A stretch of DNA of 64,000 nucleotides, from positions 930,001 to 994,000 of the forward strand of contig NZ_JACBZH010000001.1 in assembly GCF_013407855.1 (NCBI RefSeq). The letters are read 5' to 3'. This document shows, piece by piece, positions 45,540-54,568 of this stretch. The position numbers and the translations under genes are program-made. The stretch is from Actinopolymorpha rutila (GTDB lineage Bacteria > Actinomycetota > Actinomycetes > Propionibacteriales > Actinopolymorphaceae). Within the stretch, counting starts at the first letter, position 1; each line of letters starts with the position of its first letter. The notes beneath the pieces were generated by a model. That model saw nothing but the letters and a program-made list of their open reading frames with translations, was not told where the DNA came from and made no database searches.

Positions 45540-45949
45540 CTTCCACCAGCACGACGAGCCAGGCGAGGCGAGAAACCGGCCCGCGCACCACTCAACCCGA
45601 CCGCGACAAGACCACCACCAGCCAAGTCGGCAGCCGAACGACCCCAGGGCCTCAGGAACACCGCGAGGAAGCCCGTAGCAAGCCCAGAAGAGCCCCCAGG
45701 ACGACGAGCAGGACCCAGCCGAAGACCAGCACCAAGACGAAGACAAGACGCAGCAGGAACGACCCGAGCGAGTCCCGATCCGAAGCCAGCCACCGACCGA
45801 GCAGCAACCCCCAGAAGCGACCCGTTTCGAGCCAGAAGCGAATCCCGAAGAGCAGTACACACCCATGCATCACGATCCGATGGGGGGTTCGGGCCGCTGG
45901 CGCGGCCCGAACCAGCGGGCCCACCACGTGGGGCGGTGAGGGCCGATGA
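45536..45949 (+). CDS. basic, disordered transfer-module protein
   Basis: 137 residues, Ser/Thr/Arg/Lys-rich and low-complexity (PKTSTKTKTRRSRNDPSESR). ATGA overlaps with both the DUF2637 gene and the relaxase gene support its reality, but there is no fold to recognise. It could be a nucleic-acid-binding partner of the relaxase. Confidence 0.5.
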   Translation: MTSTSTTSQARRETGPRTTQPDRDKTTTSQVGSRTTPGPQEHREEARSKPRRAPRTTSRTQPKTSTKTKTRRSRNDPSESRSEASHRPSSNPQKRPVSSQKRIPKSSTHPCITIRWGVRAAGAARTSGPTTWGGEGR

Positions 45950-48900
45950 TGACGGTTTCGTCGGGGCATTCGGCGGGCTATCTGACCGGCGCTGTAGCGG
46001 CCGGGCGGGAAAACTACTACACCGGCGCGGTCGCCGCGGGGGAGCCGCCGGGCAGGTGGTGGGGGAAAGGCGCCGAGAAGCTTGGTCTGACCGGCCTTGT
46101 CGACGCGCAGGACATGACGGCGCTGTATGAGCACTTCATCGACCCCCGCGAGCCCGCCTTCCGCGACCCGGACAGCTGGGACGAGGCCGCTCGGCTCGGG
46201 CACGCGGGCCGCCGCTACGCCAGTGCGGAGGAGATCTACGCCAAGGCGCTGCAGGCTGAGCTGGACGCCGACCCCGAACGGCGTGAGCAGCTGCGGCTGG
46301 AGGCGGGTAAGCAGGTCCGGTCGAACGTGTCGTTCCTGGACGCGACGTTCAGCGTGCAGAAGTCGGTGACGGTGTTGCATGCCGCGTTCGAGGCGCAGGA
46401 GGTCGCGGCCCGCCGTGCAGGGGACGAGGATGCCGCTGCGGCGTGGGCGGCACACCGGCATGCCGTCGAGTCGGCGATGTGGGCCGGTAACCATGCCGCC
46501 CTGGAGTACCTCGCGGAGCATGCCGGCTACTCCCGGGTCGGTCATCACGGCGGCACGGCCGGCCGGTACGTCGACGCGCACGAGTGGGTGGTGGCGTCGT
46601 TCTTCCAGCACGACAACCGCAACCACGACCCGCAGCTGCACATCCACAACGCGATCCTCAACCGCGTCCAGGGCGCGGACGGGGAGTGGCGGACGCTGGA
46701 CGGGCGGAGCATCTACACCCACCGCGGCGCGGCCGCCGCGGTGGGGGAGCGGACCATGGAAGAACACCTCGCTCGCTCCCTCGGCGTGCGGTTCGCCACC
46801 CGCCCCGACGGCAAGGCACGTGAGGTGGTCGGGATCCGGCAGGAGGTGCTCGACCTGTTCTCCACCCGCCGCCGCGCCATCACCGCGAAGACCCGGGAGA
46901 TGTTCACAGCGTTCGAGACCCGGTTCGGCCGGCAGCCCAACGCCCTCGAACTCGATCGGCTCCAGCGCCAGGCCACCTTCGCCACCCGCCGCGCCAAGTC
47001 GCATGAGGGCGAGACCGTCGAGGAACGCATGGACCGGTGGGACCGCCAGCTGCGGGCGGAGGTGGCCGGCGGGCTGGTCGAGGTCGCCGACACCGTGCTC
47101 GCCATCGCCGGCGAAACCCCCGAGGTCGAGACGTTCTCCCCGTCGGCGGTGATCGAGACCGCGCTCGCCGACGTGCAGGCCACCAAGGCGGCCTGGACCC
47201 GCGCCGACCTCGTACGCGCGGTCAACGCCGCCCTGCCGGACTATCTGGGCGGCAAGGACGCCGACCAGATCCGCCAGGTCGTCGAAAGCCTCGCCGACAC
47301 CGCCATCGCCACCCACTGCCTCAACCTCACCGCACCAGCACCCGGAGCCGACACCGTGCCCGACGAGCTGCGGCTGGCTGACGGCGCGTCCGTCTACGAA
47401 CGGCCTGGCGCCCGGCTGTACGCGACCGATGAGCACGTGCGCAGCGAACGAGCCCTCCGAGGCGCGGCGGTCGAACGCGGCGCCCCCGCGCTTAGCCCCG
47501 ACGCAGCCGCGGCGTTTGTAGCGGGGATGGCTGAGGTCGGCGTGGAGCTCGGCGCGGACCAGGCCGCCGCCGTCCGCGGCATCCTCACCTCCGGCGCCAA
47601 ACTCGAGGCCCTCGTCGGCCCCGCCGGCACGGGAAAGTCGTTCGTCGTCGGCACGCTCGCCCGCGCCTGGCAGGACCCCACCCTGTGGGACGGCCGGCAG
47701 CGCCTGGTCGTCGGGCTGGCCGCGAGCCAGATCGCCACCGAAGTTCTCGCCGGCGAAGGACTCGCAGCCCGCAACATCACTCGCTGGCTCACCACCCAGC
47801 AACGCCTCGCCAACGCCGCCGCAGCCGGCGACGACCGCGCCTGGAAACTCCATGCGGGCGACCTGGTGGTCGTCGACGAGTCCGCGATGGCCGCCACCAC
47901 CGACCTCACCGCCATCCGTGGCCACGTCGAGGCCGCGGGGGCGAAGCTGCTGCTGGTTGGTGACCACCGTCAGCTCGCCGCCGTCGGCGCCGGCGGCGGC
48001 ATGGGACTGGTCGCCGACACCGGCCTGTCCCACGAGCTGGCCGAGGTACGCCGGTTCACCGCCGCATGGGAACGCGACGCATCCCTCCGCCTGCGCGAAG
48101 GCGACGAGGCAGCGCTGGCCGACTACCGCAAACACGGCCGCATCGTCGACGCCGGCACCATCGAACAAGCCGAAGCCGCCGCCACCCGCGCCTACATCGG
48201 CGACACCCTCGCCGGCCGCCACACCCTCCTCATCACCGACACCAACGAACAAGCCGCCCGCGTCTCCGCCCACGTCCGTGCTGAACTCGTCCGCCTCGGC
48301 CGCGTCAGCGAAGCAGGCGTCCCCCTCGACCTCCAGGGCACCATCGCCGGCGTCGGGGACCTGGTGCAGGCCCGCAAGAACGCCTGGCACCTCGCCAACC
48401 ACGCCGGCAACCAGCGCGGCCCGATGAACCGGGAGCAGTACCGGATCCTCCACATCCACCCCGACGGCGGAGTTGTCGTCGCGCCGCTGATCGCCCGCGG
48501 CCCTGACGGCGACACCCTCGGCAAACAGATGACCCTCCCGCCGGCGTATGTAGCCGAGCACCTAGCGCTCGGCTACGCCAGCACCGTCCACTCCGCCCAA
48601 GGGCTCACCGTGGACACCTGCCACACCGTGGCCACCGCCCACACCGGCGCCGCAGCGCTCTACGTCGGGATGAGCCGCGGCCGCGACAACAACACCTGCT
48701 ACGTCACCACCCGCGCCGTCCCCGACGACGCACCCGTCGGCGCCACCGCCCAGGCCGAACACCGCGACCCCCTCGCCGTCCTCGCCGGCGCGTTCGAGGC
48801 CGCCCACGACGAACTCGCCGCCACCGCCGAAGCTGAAGACTCCGCCACCCGGGCCGCGTCGATCCGTGCCGCGGCCGATCGGTTCGCCGACGTCGCCGAA

Positions 48901-50328
48901 CTCGCCACCGCAGCCCGCACCGCCACCAGCCTCGACCGTCTCGTCGACGACGGCGTGCTGACCACGGCGCAGCGACAGGCCATCGCCGCCGACGAGGGCA
49001 TGTCCACCCTCGCCCGCGTCCTCCGCCAGGCCGAGCTTGCAGGCCACGACCCCCACGCCACCCTCACCGCAGCTGTCACCGCCCGTCCGTTGAGCGGGGC
49101 GCGCAGCCTGGCCAGCGTCCTGCACCACCGCATCACCGAAACCACCAGCCTCGAACCCGCCGGCGCCTCCCACACCGACTGGGTCCCCGCTGTCGACGAC
49201 CTCGCCTGGGCCCGCCACCTCACCGACCTCGCCCACGCCGCCGACACCCGCCGCGCCCAGCTCGCCGCCGGAATCGCCGAGGAGGCGCCGCAATGGGCCA
49301 TCGAGGCACTCGGCCCCGTCCCCGACGACCCCAACCAACGACAGCAGTGGGAGCACAGAGCCGGGATTGTTGCCGCCCACCGCGAACTCGCAGACCACAA
49401 CGACCAGGACGTCGCCCTACCCGGCCCGCCCAAGCGTGGCCAGGTCGAGGAGTACGCCTCCTGGCGCGCCGCCTGGAGGGCACTCGGCCGACCAGAAGCC
49501 AGCCGCGCCGAAGCCGAGATGAGCGACGGCCAGCTCCGCGTACGCGTCCGCGCCTACGAACGGGAAAAGACCTGGGCCCCCGCCTACGTCGCCAACGAAC
49601 TCGCCGGAACCACCCAAGCAGAACAACGCCACCGCCACACCGCCACCATCCGCACCGCCGAAGCCCAAGCCGCCACCGACCCGGCTGAACAAGCCCGGCT
49701 CAGCACCGAGGCCGCCCAGGCCCAGGCGCTGGCCGACGCGCTCGCGCACCAGCGCGAACAGCTCGCCCACGCCGACCACGTACGCGCACTCTGGTATGCC
49801 CACACCGCCGAAACCCGCGCCGCCGCCGAACGCGCCCGCACCGAACTCGCCACCCGCGGCACCGACAGCGACCAGCTCGACGACCACACCACCCCCGACG
49901 AATGGCTCACCGCCCACGCACAAGCCACACAGGAAGACGACGCCCACAGACCCATCACCGAAACCGATCTCAGCTACGAGGAGGACACACTCGACGACTA
50001 CTCAGCCCACGCCGGCGACGCGCAGGCCGGTCCCGAGGCGCCACCGGTCGACATGCGGTCCCAGGCCTCCGAGGACCCGGCGCGCCAACAAGACGTCGGC
50101 GGCGACTGGACCACCGTGCCCAGCCCCGACCAGACCGCCGACGCCGTAGCGCGGGCTCAACGCGCCCTCGCCGAAATCCAGCAACGGGACCGCTTCGACC
50201 AGCTGCGAGCCCAAGACGACGCACGGGACGTCGAGCTCGCCCGATGGCACAACGACGACCAGGCCGAAGCACATGCCGCCGGCGCTCTTCCAGCTCCAGA
50301 ACTCGAACTATCCACCCCGCTCGACTGA
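45946..50328 (+). CDS. MobF-family conjugative relaxase with RecD-like helicase (TraA-like)
   Basis: 1460 residues. The TrwC relaxase domain (about 1-330) has candidate catalytic tyrosines in ENYYTG (24-25) and the three-His metal site in FFQHDNRNHDPQLHIHNAI (about 219-236). The helicase starts near 520 with GPAGTGKSFVVG (Walker A, about 558), VVVDESAMA (motif II), LLVGDHRQLAAVGAGG (motif III) and YASTVHSAQGLTVDTCH. The C-terminal 400 residues are Ala/Glu/Arg-rich helices. It nicks at oriT and unwinds DNA for transfer. Last gene of the operon. Confidence 0.9.
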   Translation: MMTVSSGHSAGYLTGAVAAGRENYYTGAVAAGEPPGRWWGKGAEKLGLTGLVDAQDMTALYEHFIDPREPAFRDPDSWDEAARLGHAGRRYASAEEIYAKALQAELDADPERREQLRLEAGKQVRSNVSFLDATFSVQKSVTVLHAAFEAQEVAARRAGDEDAAAAWAAHRHAVESAMWAGNHAALEYLAEHAGYSRVGHHGGTAGRYVDAHEWVVASFFQHDNRNHDPQLHIHNAILNRVQGADGEWRTLDGRSIYTHRGAAAAVGERTMEEHLARSLGVRFATRPDGKAREVVGIRQEVLDLFSTRRRAITAKTREMFTAFETRFGRQPNALELDRLQRQATFATRRAKSHEGETVEERMDRWDRQLRAEVAGGLVEVADTVLAIAGETPEVETFSPSAVIETALADVQATKAAWTRADLVRAVNAALPDYLGGKDADQIRQVVESLADTAIATHCLNLTAPAPGADTVPDELRLADGASVYERPGARLYATDEHVRSERALRGAAVERGAPALSPDAAAAFVAGMAEVGVELGADQAAAVRGILTSGAKLEALVGPAGTGKSFVVGTLARAWQDPTLWDGRQRLVVGLAASQIATEVLAGEGLAARNITRWLTTQQRLANAAAAGDDRAWKLHAGDLVVVDESAMAATTDLTAIRGHVEAAGAKLLLVGDHRQLAAVGAGGGMGLVADTGLSHELAEVRRFTAAWERDASLRLREGDEAALADYRKHGRIVDAGTIEQAEAAATRAYIGDTLAGRHTLLITDTNEQAARVSAHVRAELVRLGRVSEAGVPLDLQGTIAGVGDLVQARKNAWHLANHAGNQRGPMNREQYRILHIHPDGGVVVAPLIARGPDGDTLGKQMTLPPAYVAEHLALGYASTVHSAQGLTVDTCHTVATAHTGAAALYVGMSRGRDNNTCYVTTRAVPDDAPVGATAQAEHRDPLAVLAGAFEAAHDELAATAEAEDSATRAASIRAAADRFADVAELATAARTATSLDRLVDDGVLTTAQRQAIAADEGMSTLARVLRQAELAGHDPHATLTAAVTARPLSGARSLASVLHHRITETTSLEPAGASHTDWVPAVDDLAWARHLTDLAHAADTRRAQLAAGIAEEAPQWAIEALGPVPDDPNQRQQWEHRAGIVAAHRELADHNDQDVALPGPPKRGQVEEYASWRAAWRALGRPEASRAEAEMSDGQLRVRVRAYEREKTWAPAYVANELAGTTQAEQRHRHTATIRTAEAQAATDPAEQARLSTEAAQAQALADALAHQREQLAHADHVRALWYAHTAETRAAAERARTELATRGTDSDQLDDHTTPDEWLTAHAQATQEDDAHRPITETDLSYEEDTLDDYSAHAGDAQAGPEAPPVDMRSQASEDPARQQDVGGDWTTVPSPDQTADAVARAQRALAEIQQRDRFDQLRAQDDARDVELARWHNDDQAEAHAAGALPAPELELSTPLD

Positions 50329-50341
50329 GGACGGAAAGCGT

Positions 50342-50375
50342 GGGAGTGCCCGGGTCGCGTCGGCCGGGCACTCCC
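50342..50375. terminator. hairpin after the relaxase gene
   Basis: A 12-bp perfect stem (50342-50353 with 50364-50375) and 10-nt loop lie between the relaxase gene and the convergent small gene; bidirectional terminator. Confidence 0.75.
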
Positions 50376-50379
50376 GTAC

Positions 50380-50814
50380 TCAGGTCGCGAGCAGGTGCTC
50401 GAACGGCTCAGAACCCGGCACGAACTGCTCCGGTAGCTCCCGAACGCCCAGCCACCAGGCCAGCCACGAGTACACGCCCCGCGCAAAACTCTCATCACCC
50501 GGCCGGCGGCCCTCCAGCACCTCCACCGCCAGGAGCAACTCGTCGGCGACAGCAGCCTGACTGGCGGCACATACCAGGGCGGGATCCGCCCGAACGGCCA
50601 GCCGCGCCACATCACCCATCGTCAGCCTTACACGGCGCATCGGGCGCACGTCCGTCAGCTCCAACACCCACTCCGCCGCCGCATACGCACCGACGATCGA
50701 CGGGTACTCGAACTCCAGGCGCAGCCGCACCACACCGGCCCACGCACCCTGCACCTGCTGTCTTGTGGGCCGCGCCGTACCCGGGACCCGCACATACAAG
50801 TCCGTGACCGCCAC
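50380..50814 (-). CDS. unknown 144-residue protein beside the relaxase
   Basis: Soluble, helical (VVRLRLEFEYPSIVGAYAAAEWVLELTD, ADELLLAVEVLEGRRPGDES, GVYSWLAWWLGVREL). Starts at GTG 50814, with AGGAGGG eight bases upstream, which makes it a real gene. Convergent with the transfer operon. I do not recognise the family. Confidence 0.6.
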   Translation of the reverse strand: MAVTDLYVRVPGTARPTRQQVQGAWAGVVRLRLEFEYPSIVGAYAAAEWVLELTDVRPMRRVRLTMGDVARLAVRADPALVCAASQAAVADELLLAVEVLEGRRPGDESFARGVYSWLAWWLGVRELPEQFVPGSEPFEHLLAT

Positions 50815-51152
50815 CGTCGTACCCTCCTAAGGCCGGATCCGAGATAAATAGTCTCCGCCCGGCCGCCGACATGTTGGCGTTATCACTGCGCTGGCGGCGC
50901 CCTGGTGACCCACCTCGGGGCTCCGCTCAGAACCCCGGCCCTCTCCCTGAGATCCACGGACCGCAGCTACCGGTAGGTACTGGCCGGTCGTTGTCTCAGC
51001 TCACGGGTAGCGGAGCAAAACGGGGATCCTGGCCGGCCTCAAAACAAGGCGTCGATCCACCATGTGTGTTGAACTTTGGCCAACTGCATCGGCAGGTGTC
51101 CTGTCCGCCCTAATCGATCTACGACCAACTATCGATGGGCGCAAGAGGGCGC
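50815..51152. other. 338-bp gene-free junction between transfer module and defence island
   Basis: Apart from the ribosome site of the small leftward gene, I see only scattered short frames. GC and codon character change here. An element boundary is possible. Confidence 0.5.
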
Positions 51153-52517
51153 TCAGAGCGCAGCGCGCACCGCTTCAACCCGAGCGTGAGCGGCGTCTGG
51201 TCCACCGTCCTTGTAGGGTTCTTCCCAATCAATCACATTGGGCCCAGGAGATGGCCTTCCCTCCAGGCGTGCAAGTACGAGGGCGCAGTCTCTGTCAGTC
51301 GCCTGACCCTTTGTCTCACCCCAGATACGGCTGACCTTGTTCTGCGTCGGTAGATGATCCTCAACCAAATCGAGAAGTTGCAAACCTGTCTGGCTACCAA
51401 TGTCTTGCCAGATTTGCGCCGCGAGTGGCAGTGCAACTCCGCCCGGGTCTGCAACGTCACCGACGACGAGGACCGCCACCCCGTCCTTCTTGAGTACGCG
51501 CCGCACGCCAGCAAGTGTGCGCAACAGGAAGTCGCGGTAAGACGTATATGTATGCCGATGGTCTAGTGCCGCGTCGAGCGAACGTCGTCCGGCGCCGCGT
51601 TCACGTCCGACCTCATCGAGCCCCAAAAGCCACAACCGAATCCAGTTTGCCGTTCCGTAGTTAACGACACGTAGGTATGGGGGCGAGGTTACAATGAGGT
51701 CAACGGACTCGGGCCTAACATGACGACCTTGCAATAGGGAAGCTGCATCCTGAGAGTATGAGCGTCCACCTGGGCCAGCCACGTCATCCAAGTATAAGCG
51801 CGCAATCTTGTCTCGAAGGCACTTGAAAACATCCTGGTTTAAAGTGACGAGCCCGTTCTCCCGGATGTACTTCTCTACGTATGCCGGTGACATGCTGAAC
51901 GTATTTGGCATACTAATGCTCAGGTACTGCGACGTGCCGTCCCGGCGGTGCGAGCCATGCATGATACCGGCCAGTGCCCCGCCTAGCATAAGGTCCTCTT
52001 GTGACCACTTGGCGAGCGGTTGCCTTAGCAAGTAGTCACGTAAATAGCAAATCTGCCTGAGCGTGTTCGGGTGATACAACATACGAATGTCGTTCGACAC
52101 ATCTGGATCACTTGCACGAGTAGATGCGTATCCAGATTCCAGTCGGCTTACGGCGCCCTCGAGTGCTTGCCACTCTGCTGGGTCAGCCTTCGCCCTAGAG
52201 AGCACGTAAGCAAGTGGGTTCAGGTCATTACAGATTGGACGTCGACCCTCAACGCGTGCCTGCAGCGGCACGGTACCTCGCCCGCTAAACGGGTCTAGCA
52301 CGACGTCCCCTGGCTCCGAATAACGCTGAATAAAGTAGTGCGCTACCTTCGCAGGAAACATGCCGTGGTAGGAGCACATGGTGTGCATAGAGTGACCCCA
52401 CCGAGGAGTCACAGCATGCCAGAGCGTGCCAGACGATGTGGTACCACCGTCGAGGGAGTCGGGCTCAGGGTTCTCGAAGAACGCGTCTTCGGACCAGTCC
52501 ACAGTAGTCGGTATCAC
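51153..52517 (-). CDS. DNA methyltransferase (N4-cytosine or N6-adenine), defence operon
   Basis: 454 residues. SAM-binding motif I is VVLDPFSGRGTVPLQA (about 72-87), with NDLNPLAYVLSRAK as motif II. The catalytic motif VDLIVTSPPYLRVVNYG (272-288) comes after motif I. TSPPY fits N4-cytosine or N6-adenine transfer. LKKDGVAVLVVGDV is motif V-VI-like. The N-terminal HSMHTMCSYHGMFPAKVAHYFI occurs in related enzymes. GTG 52517 overlaps the ParB-like stop (GTGA). Last gene of a three-gene leftward operon. Likely the modification arm of the system. Confidence 0.88.
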   Translation of the reverse strand: MIPTTVDWSEDAFFENPEPDSLDGGTTSSGTLWHAVTPRWGHSMHTMCSYHGMFPAKVAHYFIQRYSEPGDVVLDPFSGRGTVPLQARVEGRRPICNDLNPLAYVLSRAKADPAEWQALEGAVSRLESGYASTRASDPDVSNDIRMLYHPNTLRQICYLRDYLLRQPLAKWSQEDLMLGGALAGIMHGSHRRDGTSQYLSISMPNTFSMSPAYVEKYIRENGLVTLNQDVFKCLRDKIARLYLDDVAGPGGRSYSQDAASLLQGRHVRPESVDLIVTSPPYLRVVNYGTANWIRLWLLGLDEVGRERGAGRRSLDAALDHRHTYTSYRDFLLRTLAGVRRVLKKDGVAVLVVGDVADPGGVALPLAAQIWQDIGSQTGLQLLDLVEDHLPTQNKVSRIWGETKGQATDRDCALVLARLEGRPSPGPNVIDWEEPYKDGGPDAAHARVEAVRAAL

Positions 52518-53395
52518 TGTAGATACTCCTGGAGCGCACGGGCCGCGGTACGAAGCACAGGCTCAGGCGAGCGGCGTGAGACTCGTGCGACGTTTCGCAA
52601 TGCATCACTAAAGTCAGGTGCCGTCTTAGGCTTGGAGTCGACCCGCTTCACCCCTCGCCGCAGCCCCAAGTCCCGCTTGACAGTGCGTACCTCTTCGCCT
52701 TCTCGGTAACACTCAGGAGGCAATGCGTCCGTTACCGATTCAACGAACTTGATCGGGAACCGCACTGTATCGCCGGTACGGGCAGCCGTCACACACCGAT
52801 CGATCCAATCCTCTGCTCGTTCGCCATCGCTGAAGTTGTCTTGCAATACCTTCCTCAACCCAGCAGCCGTTAGCCGAAGCCAGGCGTAAGGATTAGAAGA
52901 AGGGACTACCTCCACATCCATCAGCTCTACGATCTTAGCGAACAGGCCGCCACGCTGTAGCAAGCGCCAAAGCCCGGTGTAGTTCCTAAGCGTTGCGGGA
53001 GAGACGCCAATGAAGCGTGCTATATCTATCTTTCTGACATGCTCTGTCCTGTGCAGGTGTTCGACCAACTCCGCAAGCTGGCTCGGCAGAAGATCCTGGT
53101 ATATATCTGACTGATAGCGTAGTTCAAAGCGACGATCGTAGTCCAGGATGTACGCCGAAACGGTCGAAAACCGCCCAGGGTCTTTCTCTCGAATGGCCTG
53201 AATAGCGCGGAGTCGCATAGCGCCATCAATAACCAGATATCGATCTCCAGGGATGGGGGCAACCTTGAGGGGTTCGGCGAGACCGATTTCTTCAATAGAT
53301 GACGTTAGCCGATCCTCGAACTGCTTGGCACTGCCGGAACGGCTTAACTCCGTACGGACTTCCAAGTCATCGATGCCAATCTCGACGATCCTCAT
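52514..53395 (-). CDS. ParB-like nuclease-domain protein 2
   Basis: 293 residues. The N-terminal ParB/Srx-like domain (1-95) carries IDDLEVRTELSRSGSA, IGLAEPLKVAPI and VIDGAMRLRAIQ, the DGxxR pocket that binds CTP in ParB. HTH-like helices follow (HVRKIDIARFIGVSPATLRNYTGLW, about 118-145), with a unique C-terminal half. There is no partner parA, so plasmid partition is unlikely. ATGA overlap with the upstream ParB-like gene and GTGA overlap with the methyltransferase show a single functional unit. Confidence 0.8.
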   Translation of the reverse strand: MRIVEIGIDDLEVRTELSRSGSAKQFEDRLTSSIEEIGLAEPLKVAPIPGDRYLVIDGAMRLRAIQAIREKDPGRFSTVSAYILDYDRRFELRYQSDIYQDLLPSQLAELVEHLHRTEHVRKIDIARFIGVSPATLRNYTGLWRLLQRGGLFAKIVELMDVEVVPSSNPYAWLRLTAAGLRKVLQDNFSDGERAEDWIDRCVTAARTGDTVRFPIKFVESVTDALPPECYREGEEVRTVKRDLGLRRGVKRVDSKPKTAPDFSDALRNVARVSRRSPEPVLRTAARALQEYLQ

Positions 53396-54216
53396 CGGCC
53401 TGCCACCAGGGACAATGTAGATCCGTCGCCACCGCCGAATCGAAGTGGGAGTGCAAGAGCAACCTGACGTACCCGCTCCTTTGGGGGACCTGGCGGTAGA
53501 CCATCAAGGATGCCACAGGCCCAAGTTAATAGAAGCAGCCTCTGTCTACGGTGGTCGGGGCCGAGATCTACGAGATGACGCCATCCGATCCCGATAAAGA
53601 GGGCCTCGATGTCCTTAGGGCGAACAGAGTACTGCGCGACGGCTGTTACGACGTCCGGGCGTTCCTCAGATGGCACGTGGCGGGCGATCACCGCATGGAG
53701 CGTTAAGTTGACTTTGCCCGTGCGTAGTGCGGCAACCTCGCTCGTGCTCGCCCCATCCAGTTGCGCTTCCAAGCGCCGAACGGTGGCGGCAGACACTCCA
53801 AAGCGCCGTGCGACGTCCGCTGTCTCCTCGCCAGATTGCCGCGCTCGAGCGATAAGCAGCGCTCGGTCTACCGGCCGCATCCGTAGCCTGGCAACATTCT
53901 CCACCAGAAACTGCTGGACCTTTTCGTTCTCGGCGTATTCCTCATCAACAACCAGCGCAGGGATCGTCTCGACACCGAGCATCCGGCAGGCGAGTGTCCG
54001 TCCCTGCCCCTTGATGAGTAGATAGTCTCCAGTGCCGTCCGAGGCGGGTCGCACGGTGATCGGCGTCAACACGCCGAACCGCTCGATGGAACGGCAGAGC
54101 TCCCGATGCCCTCCGCGGTCGCGCTGTCGAGCGAGGCCCGGTTCAGGGCGGATCCGCCCGACCTGCACGTCCACCACCTGGAACGACCTGTCGTTCCGGG
54201 ATACCATGGTGTCCAC
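53392..54216 (-). CDS. ParB-like nuclease-domain protein 1
   Basis: 274 residues. ParB N-terminal domain (8-100): VGRIRPEPGLARQRDRGGH, FGVLTPITVRP and LIKGQGRTLACRMLG, with the GxGR pocket, then ENVARLRMRPVDRALLIARA and a helix-turn-helix (TADVARRFGVSAATVRRLEAQL). It recalls Spo0J but lacks a parA neighbour and the usual C-terminal dimer domain. First gene of the leftward operon; GTG 54216 or ATG 54207 may start it. Possibly a DNA-binding, CTP-switching specificity or regulatory subunit for the system. Confidence 0.8.
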   Translation of the reverse strand: MDTMVSRNDRSFQVVDVQVGRIRPEPGLARQRDRGGHRELCRSIERFGVLTPITVRPASDGTGDYLLIKGQGRTLACRMLGVETIPALVVDEEYAENEKVQQFLVENVARLRMRPVDRALLIARARQSGEETADVARRFGVSAATVRRLEAQLDGASTSEVAALRTGKVNLTLHAVIARHVPSEERPDVVTAVAQYSVRPKDIEALFIGIGWRHLVDLGPDHRRQRLLLLTWACGILDGLPPGPPKERVRQVALALPLRFGGGDGSTLSLVAGR

Positions 54217-54568
54217 TTTACCACCTTCGTCCGGGATTGTGGGGGGATCGCGCGGCCCGTTCGCCGACGGCCTAGCCGAAGTTACATCGCTGTGATTCTG
54301 TCAGACGGGCAACAGAATCCGGTACGTATGCCCCGGAAGGCTGAGAAACTACGGCTGGGTCGATCATGACCTCGTAACATACGGGCAATGTCCGACATGC
54401 CGAGTCGGCGTGGGGCGGTGGAGCGAGGCCGTCTAGCCGTCCGACGTGCTCGGAGGACAGGAGGCGCGCGGTGCGATGTCCCTACCGATGCGGCCAGGCA
54501 CCGGGGTGGCTTGGCTATAGGGTCCACGCCTCGGCTCGGACTGTGGGCGAGAAGAGGGGACTTCGCTG
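54217..54568. other. 352-bp divergent promoter region of the two defence operons
   Basis: Both operons start from here: ParB-like genes leftward and the helicase rightward. No clear operator or small gene found. Sequence near 54290-54330 is AT-richer (ATTCTGTCAGACGG) and could hold promoter elements. Confidence 0.5.

Noticed and set aside
47781..47791. TCGCTGGCTCA, an 11-bp match to the tRNA-Thr 3' end, considered as an att core
   Set aside because: It lies inside the helicase coding region (RWLTTQ) and the match is too short; no flanking similarity.
45652..48561. 969-codon reverse-strand open frame opposite the relaxase gene
   Set aside because: Gly/Val/Arg-rich shadow of the high-GC relaxase gene with no domain; similar long antisense frames occur opposite 21260-23659 and 28421-30562.
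52514..54216. ParB-like genes as a plasmid partition locus
   Set aside because: No parA or replication gene in the neighbourhood, and both overlap a methyltransferase gene.
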